A DNA stretch of 64,000 nucleotides from Burkholderia cepacia. GTDB lineage: Bacteria; Pseudomonadota; Gammaproteobacteria; Burkholderiales; Burkholderiaceae. The DNA is taken from positions 744,001-808,000 of the forward strand of contig NZ_CP013442.1 in assembly GCF_001718835.1 (NCBI RefSeq), in the 5' to 3' direction. Of this stretch, positions 18,770 through 26,724 are shown piece after piece (the first letter of the stretch is position 1; the number at the start of each line of letters is the position of its first letter). A model generated the notes under the pieces. The model did not search any database, was not told the origin of the DNA, and saw only the letters and a list, made by a program, of their open reading frames with translations. The position numbers were made by a program, and so were the translations under genes.

Positions 18770-20092
18770 TCAGGGGTGACGAGGTGTGGAAGGCAGTGCG
18801 GTGATCGATGCGAGCGCGATCGCGCCGGCGGCCATCACGTACCACGCGGGTGCGAACGGGCTGCCGGTCTGTTGGGTGAGCCACGCGAGAATCGCGGGCG
18901 CGAAGCCGCCGAAGAAGGTCGCGGCGAGGTTGTACGCCAGCGACATGCCGGTCGCGCGCACGCTCGTCGGAAACAGCTCGGACAACGCGGCCGGCGCGAC
19001 GCCCGTGAAGATCGCGACCATCACGCAGAATGCGCTTTGCACCGCGACGAGCGCGGCCAGCGTATGGGTGTGGTTCAACCAGTTCAGCAGCGGGTAGACC
19101 GACACGATCATCAGCGCGGCGCCCGCGGCGAGCACGGTGCGCCGCCCGAAGCGGTCCGACCAGCCGCCCGCGCAGACGCAGGTGACCGCCATCAGGCAGT
19201 TGCCGACCAGCGACGCGATGAACGCGTCGCGGCCGTCGAAACGCAGCGCGCGCTGCGCGTGGGTCGGCATGTAGATGACGAGCGCGTAGATACAGACTGC
19301 CCACAGCACGGAGAAGCCGGTGCCGATCGCGAACTCGCGCGGATAGTCGCGCACGACCTGCAGCAGCGGCGCCTTGCGCGCCGCGTGCTCGCGCTGCGCA
19401 CGCGCCATCTCCGCGCGGAAATGGGGTGTTTCGTCGAGCGTCTTGCGCAGCCAGAGGCCGACCGGCGCGATCGCGAGCCCGAGGATGAACGGAATCCGCC
19501 AGCCCCAATCGCCGATCTGTTCGTGCGACAGCGTTAGCGTTACGGCGGTGGCGACCAGCGCGCCCAGGATGTTCGATGCCGCCATGCTGGCCTGCAGCCA
19601 GGACGCATACATGCCCTTGCGATCGGCGGGCGCATGCTCGATCAGGAACGCCGCCGCGCCGCCGACTTCGCCGCCCGCGGAGAACCCCTGCAGCAGGCGT
19701 CCGCAGAGGATCAGCAGCGGCGCGCCGACGCCGATCGCGGTGAACGGCGGCGCGAACGCGATGATGCCGGTGCCCGCCGCCATCACGAGGATCGTCAGCG
19801 TGAGCGCGGCCTTGCGGCCGGCCCGGTCGCCATACACGCCGATCGCGAGCGCGCCGAGCGGCCGCGCGATGAAGCCGATGCCGAACGCCATGAACGCCTC
19901 GACGAGCTGGGTGCCCGCATCGCCGCGATGGAAGAAGTTCTGCGCGATGTAGACGGCAAAGAACGCGTAGACGGAAAAGTCGTACCACTCGAGCGCGTTG
20001 CCGATCGACGCCGCGGCGATCGCGCGCCCGGCAGGCGAGGCGGGAGGCGACGCGGCGGCGGCCGTGTCGAGGGGAACCGCGGATTGTTTCAC
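18770..20092 (-). CDS. MHS-type MFS transporter, probable thiourocanate or ergothioneine importer
   Basis: A 440-residue metabolite:H+ symporter of the major facilitator superfamily. The family signature GNALEWYDFSVYAFF (TM1) and GVYGDRAGRKAAL (loop 2-3) are present, with 12 predicted membrane segments. The start is a GTG at 20092 preceded by AGGAGATC; a longer upstream frame runs antisense through the urocanase-like gene. It sits between the ergothionase-like and urocanase-like genes with gaps of 16 and 26 nt. Because the lyase has a signal peptide, the cargo may be thiourocanate made in the periplasm; ergothioneine itself is the alternative. Related proteins ProP and KgtP carry betaines and dicarboxylates. 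Confidence 0.82.
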   Translation of the reverse strand: MKQSAVPLDTAAAASPPASPAGRAIAAASIGNALEWYDFSVYAFFAVYIAQNFFHRGDAGTQLVEAFMAFGIGFIARPLGALAIGVYGDRAGRKAALTLTILVMAAGTGIIAFAPPFTAIGVGAPLLILCGRLLQGFSAGGEVGGAAAFLIEHAPADRKGMYASWLQASMAASNILGALVATAVTLTLSHEQIGDWGWRIPFILGLAIAPVGLWLRKTLDETPHFRAEMARAQREHAARKAPLLQVVRDYPREFAIGTGFSVLWAVCIYALVIYMPTHAQRALRFDGRDAFIASLVGNCLMAVTCVCAGGWSDRFGRRTVLAAGAALMIVSVYPLLNWLNHTHTLAALVAVQSAFCVMVAIFTGVAPAALSELFPTSVRATGMSLAYNLAATFFGGFAPAILAWLTQQTGSPFAPAWYVMAAGAIALASITALPSTPRHP

Positions 20093-20118
20093 TTCGATCT
20101 CCTGTCGTGCGGGGCGGC

Positions 20119-21759
20119 TCACAGCCGGATGTGCGGAATGTACTTGCGTGCGGCTTCGTCGAGCGCGTCGTCGTACCCGGCGTCCGCATAGCGGATCACG
20201 CCCAGCGCCGTGTCGTTGGTCATCGACAGCGTCAGCCGCTCGTTGGCCGACGCGCTGCCGTCGGCGACGACGGTCACCCCGGCGCTCGTCATGTAGCCGC
20301 TGTAGCCGCCGCCGCCCGAATGGATCGCGACGAGGTCGGCCATCGACGAGCAGTTCAGCATCGCGTTCAGCAACGGCCAGTCGGCCACCGCATCCGAGCC
20401 GTCGCGCAGGTTCTCGGTCATGATGTTCGGATGGGCCATCGCGCCAGCGTCGAGGTGGTCGCGCGTGAACGCGACCGGGCCGGCGAGCACGCGATCGCGC
20501 ACCATCGCGTTGACCGCGAGCGCGAGCTGCGTGCGCTCGCCGTGACCGAGCCACGCGATCCGCGCGGGCAAGCCCTCGAACGGCACGCATTCGCGCGCGA
20601 GGCGGATCCAGTTCGACACGATCCGGTTGTCCGGGAAGCGCTCGAGCAGGTAGTCGTCGATGATGCGGATGTCGTTCGGGTCGTTCGACAGCGCGATCCA
20701 GCGGAACGGCCCGATCGCGCGGCAGAACAGCGGGCGCAGGAACGCCTCGGTGAAGACCGGAATCTCGAACGCGCGCGCGACGCCGCCGTCCTTTGCGTGC
20801 GTGCGGATCAGGTTGCCGTTGTCGAACACGACCGCCCCCCGGTCCTTGAAACCCAGCATCGCTTCGACGTGACGGACGATCGACGCGCGGCTCGCGTCCA
20901 TCAGCGTCGCGCGGTCGCTGTCGCGCAGTGAGCGCACCTCGTCGAGCGTGTAGCCGGCCGGCACGTAGCCGTAGACGAGATCGTGCGCGGCGGTCTGGTC
21001 GGTGACGATGTCGGGCACGACGCCGCGCGCGAGAATGGCCGGAAACACGTCGGCCGCGTTGCCGAGCAGGCCGACCGAAATCGGTTCGCGGCGCGCCTGG
21101 GCGTCCTGGATCAACGCGAGTGATTCGTCGAGATCACGCGCTTGGCGCTCCAGAAAACCGATCTGCAGGCGCTTGTCGATGCGGGACTGGTCGATTTCGA
21201 CGACGAGCGTCGCCGCGTTGGCCATCCGTCCCGCGAGCGGCTGCGCGCCGCCCATGCCGCCGAGGCCGGCGGTCAGGATGAAGCGGCCGCGCAGGTCGTT
21301 GTCGAAATGGCGCTCGGCGATGCGCGAGAAGATCTCGTAGGTGCCCTGGATCACGCCCTGCGAGCCGATGTACTGCCAGTCGCCCGCCGTCAGCCCGCCC
21401 CAGCAGATCAGGTTGCGCTGCTCCAGCTCGTAGAAGTGTTCCGCCTTCGCCCACTGGCCGATCAGGTTGCAATTCGCCATCACGACGAGCGGCGCGTGCG
21501 CGTGCGTGCGCAGCAGCGCGACCGGCTTGCCGGACTGGACGACGAGCGTCTGGTTTTCGTCCATCGTCTTCAGCGCATGGACGATCGCGTCGTGCGACGG
21601 CCAGTCGCGCGCGGCGCGGCCGAGCGCCGCGTAGACGATCAGTTGCTCGGGATTCTCGCCGACGGCGAGCACGTTCTCGAGCAGGCGCAGCAGTGCTTCC
21701 TGACGCCAGCCTTTGCAGCGCAGCGTATTACCCGAGGTGACCTCGAATGTCTGTTTCAT
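20119..21759 (-). CDS. Urocanase-family hydratase, probable thiourocanate hydratase
   Basis: A 546-residue urocanase homologue with the NAD+-binding block GLGGMGGAQPLAGRMA (about 166-181), YIGSQGVIQGTYE and DGSDAVADWPLLNAMLN. It departs from true HutU at conserved spots: MYGQMTAG is WGGLTAG, and the LHHGGGVGMG block reads IHSGGGGYSGY. There are no hutH, hutI or hutG partners here; instead the neighbours are an MIO-less lyase and DUF917. Thiourocanate hydratase of ergothioneine degradation belongs to this family and adds water to thiourocanate. The start follows a GGAGG site, and the gap to the DUF917 gene is 15 nt, so the genes form one operon. Confidence 0.78.
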   Translation of the reverse strand: MKQTFEVTSGNTLRCKGWRQEALLRLLENVLAVGENPEQLIVYAALGRAARDWPSHDAIVHALKTMDENQTLVVQSGKPVALLRTHAHAPLVVMANCNLIGQWAKAEHFYELEQRNLICWGGLTAGDWQYIGSQGVIQGTYEIFSRIAERHFDNDLRGRFILTAGLGGMGGAQPLAGRMANAATLVVEIDQSRIDKRLQIGFLERQARDLDESLALIQDAQARREPISVGLLGNAADVFPAILARGVVPDIVTDQTAAHDLVYGYVPAGYTLDEVRSLRDSDRATLMDASRASIVRHVEAMLGFKDRGAVVFDNGNLIRTHAKDGGVARAFEIPVFTEAFLRPLFCRAIGPFRWIALSNDPNDIRIIDDYLLERFPDNRIVSNWIRLARECVPFEGLPARIAWLGHGERTQLALAVNAMVRDRVLAGPVAFTRDHLDAGAMAHPNIMTENLRDGSDAVADWPLLNAMLNCSSMADLVAIHSGGGGYSGYMTSAGVTVVADGSASANERLTLSMTNDTALGVIRYADAGYDDALDEAARKYIPHIRL

Positions 21760-21774
21760 CGTCGTGCCTCCGGG

Positions 21775-22866
21775 TCAGCGTGCAAGCGCGTAGTCGGCGA
21801 TCGAGATGCCGAGCGCCGCTTCGACCGGCGGGTAGACGGCGGGATCGAACACCGACGACGACAGCGGAATGTGGGCCTTCGCGATTCGCAACACGTGGAT
21901 TTCCATGCCTTCCTTCAACTGGCCCGCGCTGACGGGGCGCCCTTGCGCATCGAGCGTCGTGATCACGTCCGGATAGGTGGCGATGCGTTCGCCATGCGCG
22001 TCGTCGACGGCCATGTGCTCGTTCATCACGTGGATGACCACGCGGTTCGGCCCGGCGCCGAGATAGACGAGGCCGACGTCGAACGCCTCGTGCGTGTAGG
22101 CGAGCGTATTGCGCTCGACCTTGCCGCTCGCAATGATGTCGCCGTGCGTGGATGCGCAGATCGCGTCGATGACCGCGCTGCCGCCGCGCCGCTCGGCGTC
22201 GATGACGGCTTCGCCGAGCGCCAGCGCGCGGCTGATGCCGCCGAGCGCGGCATGCTCGCGAACATAGGCGGCGCGCACCGGATTGCGGCAGCTCGCGATG
22301 AACCCGCCCGCCATGTCGGCGGCCTTGCGCAGCACCGGCGAGACCCTGGCGGTCGCGCCGCGCACGACCACTTCCATATACGCGTGCTTGTCGCGATTGC
22401 CGCCCGCGGCGGCCTGGATCATCGGCGCGGTGCTCGATGCGAGCCCGAGCGAGCCCATGTCGCCGGTCGGATGCGCGCGAATGTCGCCCACCGCGTCGAC
22501 GACCTTGGCGCCGAGCAGCGCGGACGGCAGCCAGCCGTTCAGCGTGCTGGACATGCCGTTCTGCCCGATGATGAGCCCCGCAAGCGGTGCGCCGAGTGCG
22601 TCCTGCACGAGCTGCGCGGCCTTCACGTAGTCGGCGCCGAGCATCTGCCAGTCGGTGAGGCCGCCCGGCGCGCCGATCGCGGCGGCCGTGGCGACCCAGG
22701 CGTCGTCCGGCAGCTCGTCGATCGACACCAGCTCGGGGCGGCCGATCGTGACCGCGAGCGTGCCGAGCTCACGGCCATGATCGGCCCAGCCGCCGCCGCC
22801 GCACGCGAAAACCGAGCCGCCCTTCACCGCGGCTTCGACGTCTTTCAAAGACAGGATGCGTCCCAT
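21775..22866 (-). CDS. DUF917 (S-methyl-thiohydantoin desulfurase family) protein
   Basis: A 363-residue protein with the DUF917 N-terminal signature VFACGGGGWADHGRELG and internal landmarks GLIIGQNGMSSTLNGW, DAVGDIRAHPTGDMGSLGL and the C-terminal GMEIHVLRIAKAHIPLS. The family has been renamed S-methyl thiohydantoin desulfurase. In ergothioneine breakdown the step after thiourocanate hydratase removes sulfur from the thiohydantoin propionate to give the hydantoin, which suits this protein. The start at 22866 is preceded by AGGAC; an upstream frame lacks support. It is the first gene of the five-gene leftward operon, read from the promoter element at about 22965-23010. Confidence 0.75.
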   Translation of the reverse strand: MGRILSLKDVEAAVKGGSVFACGGGGWADHGRELGTLAVTIGRPELVSIDELPDDAWVATAAAIGAPGGLTDWQMLGADYVKAAQLVQDALGAPLAGLIIGQNGMSSTLNGWLPSALLGAKVVDAVGDIRAHPTGDMGSLGLASSTAPMIQAAAGGNRDKHAYMEVVVRGATARVSPVLRKAADMAGGFIASCRNPVRAAYVREHAALGGISRALALGEAVIDAERRGGSAVIDAICASTHGDIIASGKVERNTLAYTHEAFDVGLVYLGAGPNRVVIHVMNEHMAVDDAHGERIATYPDVITTLDAQGRPVSAGQLKEGMEIHVLRIAKAHIPLSSSVFDPAVYPPVEAALGISIADYALAR

Positions 22867-22944
22867 GTGTCGTTTGTCCTGATGAGAAAAAAGGAGGTAC
22901 GCGCCGGGCGGAAAGCCTTGTGCAGCGGTACTGTTCAAACGATT

Positions 22945-23010
22945 CTAGGGATGCCGAATATTGAGCGTTATTGCTATTTTATGGAGAGTTCATAACGCGA
23001 TGTTAAGGCT
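22945..23010 (-). promoter_or_regulatory. Left copy of the shared operator/promoter element of the ergothioneine locus
   Basis: Read on the minus strand from 23010, this region begins AGCCTTAACATCGCGTTATG and continues to an ATAAAATAGCAATAA segment. A near copy lies on the other side of lysR at 23937-23978 on the plus strand. The first 20 nt match at 17 positions and the later segment also aligns. GCGTTAT (22965-22971) and ATAACGC (22992-22998) form an additional inverted repeat. It lies about 125 nt before the DUF917 start and is the likely LysR-controlled promoter of the leftward operon. Confidence 0.7.
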
Positions 23011-23045
23011 AGGGTATTCCCGCTCTGGCGTCAAAACAGCCAAAT

Positions 23046-23936
23046 TCACGCGTCGACGGAAAGTGCGCGCAGCGTGTCGATGAACTCGTGCGCGAGACGC
23101 GAGAGCGGCGCGAGCACCGGGTGCAGCACGCTGACCGGCGCGCCGATGGTCGGCACGACCGGCTTCACGACCAGCTGCGGCCACACGGGGCCCGCGACGG
23201 TCAACTCGTCGATCAGCGCGATGCCGGTGCCGGCCTGCACGAGCGCGCACGCGACGTGCGCCTGCTGTACTTCGATCTTCACCTGCGGAACCAGGCCTTC
23301 GTCGCTGAACAGCTTGCGCACCAGCTGGCCGAGCGGGATGTCGCTGCCGTAGCCGATCAGCGGCGTATTCACGAGGTCGCGCACGGCAAGCGACTTGCGA
23401 CGTGCGAACGGGTGCGACGCCGGCACTGCAGCCACCAGCCGGTTTTCGTAGAGCGGGGAAATTTCGACGTTCGGGTGGGTGTCCTGCAGGAACGCAATCC
23501 CGACTTCGACCTGCTGGGTCAGGACAGCCTGGAGCAGCACGTTCGGAATCATCGTATGCAGGATGATGCGCACATCGGGAAAGCGCTCGTAGAACGTCGC
23601 GATCGCGCGCGGCAGCAACGATTGGCCGAGACTGGGGCTGCACGCGATGCGCAGGTGGCCCATCCGGTTTTCGATCATGTCTTCGGCGATCTCGTTGACG
23701 CGTTGCACGCCTTCGTACACGGCATTGACTTCGACGAACAGACGCTGCGCTTCGGGCGTCGGATAGAGGCGCCCCTTGATGCGCTCGAACAGCGCGAGGC
23801 CGAGCCGCTGTTCCGCATATGAAATGAGTCGCGAAACGGCGGGCTGCGACACGTGCAGCAGCTTGGCCGCACCGCTGATCGAGCCGGTCAGCATGATGGC
23901 GCGAAACACTTCGATCTGCCGAAGGTTGAGACGCAC
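23046..23936 (-). CDS. LysR regulator of the ergothioneine locus
   Basis: A 296-residue LysR protein. The N-terminal winged helix (LTGSISGAAKLLHVSQPAVS, about residues 16-35) and a NAC/CatR-like start MRLNLRQIEVFRAIML are followed by an effector domain (LRIACSPSLGQSLLPRAIATF). It begins at a GTG, 23936, with GGAG about eight bases upstream. The gene sits between the two catabolic arms, both of which carry the same promoter element, so it most likely controls both arms and possibly itself. The ligand is unknown; ergothioneine or thiourocanate would be logical inducers. Its direction is leftward, like the DUF917 operon. Confidence 0.85.
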   Translation of the reverse strand: MRLNLRQIEVFRAIMLTGSISGAAKLLHVSQPAVSRLISYAEQRLGLALFERIKGRLYPTPEAQRLFVEVNAVYEGVQRVNEIAEDMIENRMGHLRIACSPSLGQSLLPRAIATFYERFPDVRIILHTMIPNVLLQAVLTQQVEVGIAFLQDTHPNVEISPLYENRLVAAVPASHPFARRKSLAVRDLVNTPLIGYGSDIPLGQLVRKLFSDEGLVPQVKIEVQQAHVACALVQAGTGIALIDELTVAGPVWPQLVVKPVVPTIGAPVSVLHPVLAPLSRLAHEFIDTLRALSVDA

Positions 23937-23978
23937 AGCCTTAACTCCGTGTTATGCGGGGGTGATAAATAGGCATAA
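23937..23978 (+). promoter_or_regulatory. Right copy of the shared operator/promoter element
   Basis: The plus strand starts AGCCTTAACTCCGTGTTATG and continues to an ATAAATAGGCATAA segment. TTATGC (23952-23957) and GCATAA (23973-23978) form an inverted repeat with a 15-nt spacer, as expected for a LysR site. The element abuts the lysR start codon and ends about 58 nt before the hydantoinase start. It has the same orientation relative to the right arm as the copy at 22945-23010 has to the left arm. Confidence 0.7.
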
Positions 23979-24035
23979 GACATTCTGGCAGAACGCTGCC
24001 TAAACTGCTCGTGATCAAAAATGCAGGAGGTCGGG

Positions 24036-25424
24036 ATGAGCGATTTCGAGCAGGTGGTGCGCGGCCGGTTGGCCGACGCGCGGCAGGTCGTCGACGACGG
24101 CTGGTTCGCGATCCGCGACGGCGTGATCGTCGCGCGCGGCGCGGGCGTGCCGCCGGCGGCGCGCAACGTGATCGACGCGCGCGGGCAATGGGTGCTGCCG
24201 GGTGTGGTCGACGGCCAGGTGCACGCGGGCAGCCAGGCGAACCAGGAAGGGCTGGGCCATGCGTCGCGCGCGGCGGCGGCGGGCGGCGTCACGGTGATGG
24301 TCGACATGCCGTACGACGATCCGGAGCCGGTCGCGTCCCGCGCGCAGCTCGATCGCAAGATCGCCGAAGTCGAGCGCGACTGCCACGTCGACGTCGCGCT
24401 GTTCGGCACGCTCAATGCGCAACACGGGCTCGGCGCCGCGGCCGGCCTGATCGACGGCGGCGTGTGCGCGTTCAAGTTCTCGACGTTCGAGGCGACGCCC
24501 GGCCGGTTCCCGCGCGTGGACGAGGACGTGCTGTACGACGCATTTCGCCTGATCGCGCCGTCGGGCCTCGCCTGCGGCGTGCACAACCAGATGCAGGAGC
24601 TGACGCGCAAGAACATCGCGCGGATGATCGAGGCGGGCGACACGGGCTGGGATGCGTTCCTGCGCGCGCATCCGCCGTTGATCGAGAACCTGGCGACCGC
24701 GCTGATCTACGAGCTCGGCGCCGAGACGGGCGCGCGTGCGCATGCGGTGCACGTGTCGACGTCGCGCGGCTTCGAGCTGTGCAATATGTACCGGCGCGCC
24801 GGCCACCGCGCGAGCATCGAGACCTGCGTGCAATACCTGATGCTCGACCACGAAACGCATACGAAACGCTTCGGCGCGAAGACGAAGCACTATCCGCCGA
24901 TCCGTCCGCGCGCGGAGCGCGAGCTGCTGTGGACGCACGTCGCGCGCGGCGAGTGCACGTTCGTGTCGTCGGACCATGTGAGCTGGGGGCTCGAACGCAA
25001 GGGCGATCCCAATGTATTCAGGAATGCGTCGGGCGGGCCCGGGCTCGAAACGCTGCTGCCCGCGTTCTGGACAGGCTGCGAACAGCACGGCGTCGCGCCG
25101 ACGCGCGTGGCGCAATTGCTGGCGACGAATCCCGCCCGGCACTTCCTGCTCGACGATCGCAAGGGGACGCTCGACGTCGGCGCGGACGCGGATTTCGTGA
25201 TCCTGACGCCGGAGCGTTACGCGTTCGATCCGTCGCGCAGCCTGTCTGCCGTGCAGTGGAGCGCGTTCGAAGGCATGGAATTCACGGTGCGCATCGCCGC
25301 CACCTACAGCCGTGGCGCGCTCGTGTACGACGGCGCGCGCATCGTCAATCACGCGGGCGCGGGCCGTTTCCTGCGGCCGCATCGCGGCGGCCGGCCGGCT
25401 GCCAAGCAACAGGAGCACGCATGA
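24036..25424 (+). CDS. Hydantoinase/dihydropyrimidinase family protein (hydantoin-5-propionate hydrolase candidate)
   Basis: A 462-residue cyclic amidohydrolase. The start at 24036 follows AGGAGG at 24025-24030. Family ligands are a carbamylatable lysine in VCAFKFS (Lys147), histidines in GVHNQ (His183) and HAVHVSTSRG (His239), and an aspartate in SSDHVSW (Asp313). The first metal motif, normally HxH, reads DGQVHAG, so the first histidine is glutamine (Gln61) and only His63 remains. In ergothioneine breakdown a hydantoinase opens hydantoin-5-propionate to N-carbamoyl-glutamate, and the next gene encodes a carbamoyl hydrolase, which supports this job. The two genes overlap (ATGA). Confidence 0.8.
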   Translation: MSDFEQVVRGRLADARQVVDDGWFAIRDGVIVARGAGVPPAARNVIDARGQWVLPGVVDGQVHAGSQANQEGLGHASRAAAAGGVTVMVDMPYDDPEPVASRAQLDRKIAEVERDCHVDVALFGTLNAQHGLGAAAGLIDGGVCAFKFSTFEATPGRFPRVDEDVLYDAFRLIAPSGLACGVHNQMQELTRKNIARMIEAGDTGWDAFLRAHPPLIENLATALIYELGAETGARAHAVHVSTSRGFELCNMYRRAGHRASIETCVQYLMLDHETHTKRFGAKTKHYPPIRPRAERELLWTHVARGECTFVSSDHVSWGLERKGDPNVFRNASGGPGLETLLPAFWTGCEQHGVAPTRVAQLLATNPARHFLLDDRKGTLDVGADADFVILTPERYAFDPSRSLSAVQWSAFEGMEFTVRIAATYSRGALVYDGARIVNHAGAGRFLRPHRGGRPAAKQQEHA

Positions 25425-26701
25425 ATTCGCCGGTTTTCCCACCGCTGAACGCGGATCGTCTCAACGCGCGCGTCGAGCAGCTCGCGCGATTCACGCGGCC
25501 CGACGTGCCATGGACGCGTCGCGCGTTTTCGCCGCTGTTCATCGAAGCGCGCGCGTGGCTGGCCGAGCAGTTCGCGCAGGCCGGCCTGTCGGTATCGCTG
25601 GATGCGGGCGGCAACCTGATCGGCCGCCGCGAGGGCAGCGGCCGCTGCGCGAAGCCGCTGATCACGGGCTCGCACTGCGACACGGTGGTCGGCGGCGGCC
25701 GGTTCGACGGCATCATCGGCGTGCTTGCCGGGATCGAGGTTGCTCATACGCTGAACGAGCAGGGGATCGTGCTCGACCATCCGCTGGAAGTGATCGACTT
25801 TCTGTCCGAGGAGCCGAGCGACTACGGCATCTCGTGCGTCGGCAGCCGCGCGTTATCGGGGCGGCTCGACGCGGACATGCTGCGCGCGGCGAACGCCGAA
25901 GGCGAAACGCTCGGCGACGCACTGCGGCGCATCGGCGGCGACCCGAGCGCGCTGCGTGTGCCGTTGCGCGCGCCGGACAGCACGGCCGCGTTCGTGGAGC
26001 TGCATATCGAGCAGGGCCCCGTGCTGGAAACGCGCGGCCTGCCGATCGGCGTCGTGACCAACATCGTCGGCATTCGGCGCGTTCTGATCACCGTGACGGG
26101 GCAGCCCGATCACGCCGGCACGACGCCGATGGACATTCGCCGCGATGCGCTCGTCGGCGCAGCGCATCTTGTCGAGGCCGCGCATGCGCGCGCGTCGGCG
26201 CTGTCCGGCAATCCGCATTACGTGGTGGCGACGATCGGGCGGATCGCGATGACGCCGAACGTGCCGAACGCCGTGCCCGGACAGGTGGAGATGATGCTGG
26301 AGGTGCGCAGCGACAGCGACGACGTGCTCGACGGTTTTCCCGACGCGTTGCTGTCCGGCGCCGCTGCGCGGCTCGATGCACTTCGGTTGAGTGCGCGCGC
26401 CGAACACGTGAGCCGCTCCCGCCCGACGGATTGCCAGCCGCTCGTGATGGATACGGTCGAGCAGGCCGCCGCGCAGCTAGGCTACCCGAGCATGAGGCTG
26501 CCGAGCGGCGCCGGGCACGATGCCGTGTACGTCGCGCCGACCGGGCCGATCGGGATGATCTTCGTTCCGTGCCTCGGTGGCCGCAGCCATTGTCCGGAGG
26601 AATGGATCGAGCCGCAGCAGCTGCTCGACGGCACGCGCATGCTGTATCAGACGCTCGTCATGCTCGATCGCACGCTGGCCGCTCGTGAGGCCGGCCGCTG
26701 A
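25421..26701 (+). CDS. Zn-dependent N-carbamoyl-L-amino acid hydrolase / allantoate amidohydrolase family
   Basis: A 426-residue M20-family amidase. Metal-site motifs are GSHCDTVVGGGRFDG (His85, Asp96), FLSEEPS (Glu131-132), VELHIEQGP, the dimer-domain GQPDHAGTTPM and the late histidine in GRSHCPEEW. These fit the HyuC/AllC group, which hydrolyses N-carbamoyl amino acids or allantoate. After a hydantoinase in this locus the expected substrate is N-carbamoyl-glutamate, giving glutamate, ammonia and CO2. The ATG overlaps the hydantoinase stop by four bases with AGGAG upstream, so the pair is translationally coupled. No purine or allantoin genes lie nearby, which argues against an allantoate role. 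Confidence 0.82.
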   Translation: MNSPVFPPLNADRLNARVEQLARFTRPDVPWTRRAFSPLFIEARAWLAEQFAQAGLSVSLDAGGNLIGRREGSGRCAKPLITGSHCDTVVGGGRFDGIIGVLAGIEVAHTLNEQGIVLDHPLEVIDFLSEEPSDYGISCVGSRALSGRLDADMLRAANAEGETLGDALRRIGGDPSALRVPLRAPDSTAAFVELHIEQGPVLETRGLPIGVVTNIVGIRRVLITVTGQPDHAGTTPMDIRRDALVGAAHLVEAAHARASALSGNPHYVVATIGRIAMTPNVPNAVPGQVEMMLEVRSDSDDVLDGFPDALLSGAAARLDALRLSARAEHVSRSRPTDCQPLVMDTVEQAAAQLGYPSMRLPSGAGHDAVYVAPTGPIGMIFVPCLGGRSHCPEEWIEPQQLLDGTRMLYQTLVMLDRTLAAREAGR

Positions 26702-26724
26702 TACGCGCTACGGGACGCGGCAAT

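Noticed and set aside
20119..21759. Interpreting the urocanase and lyase homologues as a hut (histidine) operon
   Set aside because: The lyase lacks the MIO triad, the urocanase departs at conserved blocks, and imidazolonepropionase and formiminoglutamase genes are absent. The DUF917, hydantoinase and carbamoylase set fits ergothioneine.
24036..26701. Reading the hydantoinase and amidohydrolase as allantoin or pyrimidine degradation
   Set aside because: No ureidoglycolate, uricase, or pyrimidine reductase genes are near, and both genes share a promoter element with the ergothioneine arm.
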